Source: Acidobacteriota bacterium
GTDB lineage: Bacteria; Acidobacteriota; Thermoanaerobaculia; Thermoanaerobaculales; Thermoanaerobaculaceae
Length of the DNA stretch: 6,846 nucleotides
Assembly: GCA_027458945.1 (NCBI GenBank)
Contig: DAIDOU010000346.1
Coordinates: forward strand, 1-6,846
Reading direction: 5' to 3'
The notes beneath the pieces are model-generated. The model saw only the letters and a list, made by a program, of their open reading frames with translations. It did no database searches and was not told the DNA's origin. The translations under genes and the position numbers were made by a program. Shown in pieces: positions 5,141 through 6,846 of this stretch; the stretch's first letter is position 1, and each line of letters starts with the position of its first letter.

Positions 5141-6846
5141 CTACCTCGGCTCGAGCGAGCCTTCCTCGACCCAGTGCGCCAGCATCCGGCGCACCCGGAA
5201 CGAGTCGACCGGCAAGCCCGCCTCGCACTCGAGCGCCGCCGCACCCGAGCTTGCCCGTTGCCAGACCGTCTTGAGCAGAGCGCGGTCGTCCTCCTCCGGA
5301 GGCGGTGTCGGCCTCGTCGCGGTGGCGCGCAGGCAGGCGTAATCGGGGACGAGGGCGGCCGCCTGCTGGAACTCGTCGTAGCGTCGCGTCCCCTCGAAGA
5401 AGAGCGGGACGAGGTCGCGCAGGCGCCCGGGGTCGGCGGACGGCGCCGGCTCGACGCGGCTGAGGAAGCTGAACGACGCCGGCGTCGGCCGCTCGATCAG
5501 CTGGAACAGCGCCACCTCGTCGTGCAGGTGACCCGCCCGGCAGGCGCGGAACTTCCCGCCCTCCAACTCGACCGTGGCGAGCTCCTCGCCGACCGGGTCG
5601 GTGATCGTGAGCGTCCCCGACGTCCCGGACTGCGACAGGTTCTGCAGCAGCGTGGGCAGCCCGAACAGCTCGAGGTCCCCGGACAGGCTGGCCCCCGCGG
5701 CCGGCGGCGGCGCCTGCTGCTGCTGCGGAGCCGGTAGCTCGGTGCCCGCCAGCGCCTTGGCAGCCGCCTGGGTGAACGCCTCGCCGGGGAAGCGCTGCAC
5801 GATGTCGGCGAGGACGTTCTTGACCGCCGGCGCGGGCGTCGACGAGACCGCCTCGATGAGCGCCAGCAGCACGCTCGCGTCCTTCTTAAGGGTGAAGCCG
5901 AAGATGCGGTGCGGGAGCTCCTCCCGGATCGCCTCGACCAGCTGGTTGACGGTCTCCGCGTCGGCGGAGAGATCGAGGCCGGCGAGCGCGGTGAGCCGCG
6001 CCGTGGTGTTCCCCAGTTGCGGCAGGCGTTTGAGACCGTGGTGGACCACGGCTCGGACCGCAGTGGGCGTGCCGAGGCGCGCCAGCGCGAACACGGCACG
6101 GTCGAGCATCACGACCAGGTCCGACCGGTCGTCCCCGGGCGCCGCGGGCCGGGCGAGCGCCGCCTCGTACTCGGCGACCCGGCCGATCAGCGCCCGCTCC
6201 GCCCGTTCGTTCCTGCTCTGGCCGAGGTAGGCGATCGCCTCCTTGGCCAGCAGCGCCGGGTGGCCGATCGCAGAGAGCTGGGCGGCGGTCTGGAGCTCGG
6301 TGTCGGGCGCGACGTCGTCCGGGCGCGGAATGCGGCGCAGGATGTGCAGCAGGTTCCTCTGGAAGTGGGCGTCGCGGTCGCCGAAACCGGCGATCGACGT
6401 GGTCAGGCGCTCGGCGGCCAGGGCGCGCGCCGGGGCGCCGTGGACCTCGAGCAGCTCCAGCAGCAGGCGGCGGTGGTCGCGCCTCTCCTCGGTTTGCAGC
6501 GCGCGCAGCAGGCCGTCCGGCTGCAGGGCCGGGAAGAACGCGAGGACGCGGCGCAGCAGCGGGTACGAACCGGGGTCTTCCGCCAGCTCGCGCAGTCGCT
6601 GCTCGTCGAGCTTCTCGTGCGCCTGCTCGCGGAACGACTGGACGTACGCGGGGTCCACCTTCTTCTCGGCGACCAGTGCGCCAGCGAGCTCGAGCATCGT
6701 GACCGCCCGCGCCACGAACCCCTCGTTGTGCTGCTCGATCGCCGCCTGCACCAGCTCCTGAAAGCGGTGCGCCGCCTCGTGCGGGTCCTGCTCGAGCGTG
6801 ACCATGCGCTCCATCGCCTGCGCGGTCTTGGTCGTCGGCACGGCGG
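5141..6846 (-). CDS. HEAT-like repeat protein with PATAN (DUF4388) and C-terminal winged-helix-like domain, 5' end outside the window
   Basis: The frame is open to the right edge. The first usable start inside the window is a GTG at 6841, but the codons before it are open (Ala), so the true start may lie outside. From the GTG there are 566 residues and no signal peptide or membrane helix. Residues about 20-365 are amphipathic helix pairs resembling HEAT/ARM-type repeats, a protein-binding scaffold. A Pro/Gln linker (about 368-384, with QQQQ) leads to a PATAN domain (about 386-465) starting SGDLELFGLPTLLQNLSQSG and continuing GTLTITD, its usual hallmark. The tail (about 520-564: ALLKTVWQRASSGAA, FRVRRMLAHWVEEGSL) resembles the small winged-helix-like module often found after PATAN domains. 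PATAN domains are linked to two-component and gliding or motility signalling; no enzymatic residues are visible. Function is therefore a signalling or scaffold guess. The helical repeats could belong to a more specific family that I cannot name. Confidence 0.7.
   Translation of the reverse strand, partial: AVPTTKTAQAMERMVTLEQDPHEAAHRFQELVQAAIEQHNEGFVARAVTMLELAGALVAEKKVDPAYVQSFREQAHEKLDEQRLRELAEDPGSYPLLRRVLAFFPALQPDGLLRALQTEERRDHRRLLLELLEVHGAPARALAAERLTTSIAGFGDRDAHFQRNLLHILRRIPRPDDVAPDTELQTAAQLSAIGHPALLAKEAIAYLGQSRNERAERALIGRVAEYEAALARPAAPGDDRSDLVVMLDRAVFALARLGTPTAVRAVVHHGLKRLPQLGNTTARLTALAGLDLSADAETVNQLVEAIREELPHRIFGFTLKKDASVLLALIEAVSSTPAPAVKNVLADIVQRFPGEAFTQAAAKALAGTELPAPQQQQAPPPAAGASLSGDLELFGLPTLLQNLSQSGTSGTLTITDPVGEELATVELEGGKFRACRAGHLHDEVALFQLIERPTPASFSFLSRVEPAPSADPGRLRDLVPLFFEGTRRYDEFQQAAALVPDYACLRATATRPTPPPEEDDRALLKTVWQRASSGAAALECEAGLPVDSFRVRRMLAHWVEEGSLEPR

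Noticed and set aside
5148..5161. GGCTC-GAGC-GAGCC hairpin near the convergent stops, as a shared terminator
   Set aside because: It lies inside the end of the PATAN coding region, has a short 5-bp stem and no T-run on either strand, so I would not call a terminator.
5713..5727. Run of CTG/GCT triplets in the PATAN gene as a microsatellite
   Set aside because: It is only about five units long and simply encodes the Gln run of the Pro/Gln linker.

Overview
The window is a very GC-rich, densely coded bacterial stretch. Almost every third codon position is G or C, and several non-coding frames stay open for kilobases. It carries five substantial genes and the first 29 codons of a sixth. I cannot name the organism. 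GC content, a secreted bleomycin-hydrolase-type protease, a soluble transhydrogenase of the SthA type and a PATAN (DUF4388) protein would suit an uncultivated soil or sediment lineage such as Acidobacteriota or Myxococcota/Deltaproteobacteria-like bacteria; this is inference only.

Layout. The left half is read leftwards: an AmpG-family permease (2809 to 1619), then an exported papain-fold (C1) peptidase (1531 to 215), then the start of a protein with an N-terminal membrane anchor (89 to beyond position 1). From a 133-bp divergent region at 2810-2942, the right half is read rightwards: a soluble pyridine nucleotide transhydrogenase (2943-4370), then an Fe/Mn superoxide dismutase (4514-5125) with its own clear sigma70-type promoter. 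A large HEAT-like/PATAN/winged-helix-like protein is read leftwards from the right edge and ends at 5141, only 15 bp from the superoxide dismutase stop.

How the genes may work together. Transhydrogenase and superoxide dismutase form a plausible redox and oxidative-stress pair, one balancing NADPH and NADH and the other removing superoxide. Separate promoters and structured leaders suggest separate control. The permease and exported peptidase sit in tandem and could both serve envelope or peptide turnover, but nothing in the sequence proves a link. The PATAN protein has the architecture of a signalling or scaffold protein and has no evident functional tie to its neighbours.

The window looks mostly like ordinary chromosomal housekeeping and accessory DNA. 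I see no mobile element, CRISPR array, tRNA, rRNA or phage gene, and no convincing new multi-gene system. The points most worth a second look are active-site substitutions: catalytic Asn replaced by Asp in the C1 peptidase, loss of both redox-active cysteine positions in the transhydrogenase, and a His in the metal second shell of the superoxide dismutase. The PATAN protein's architecture is also of interest.
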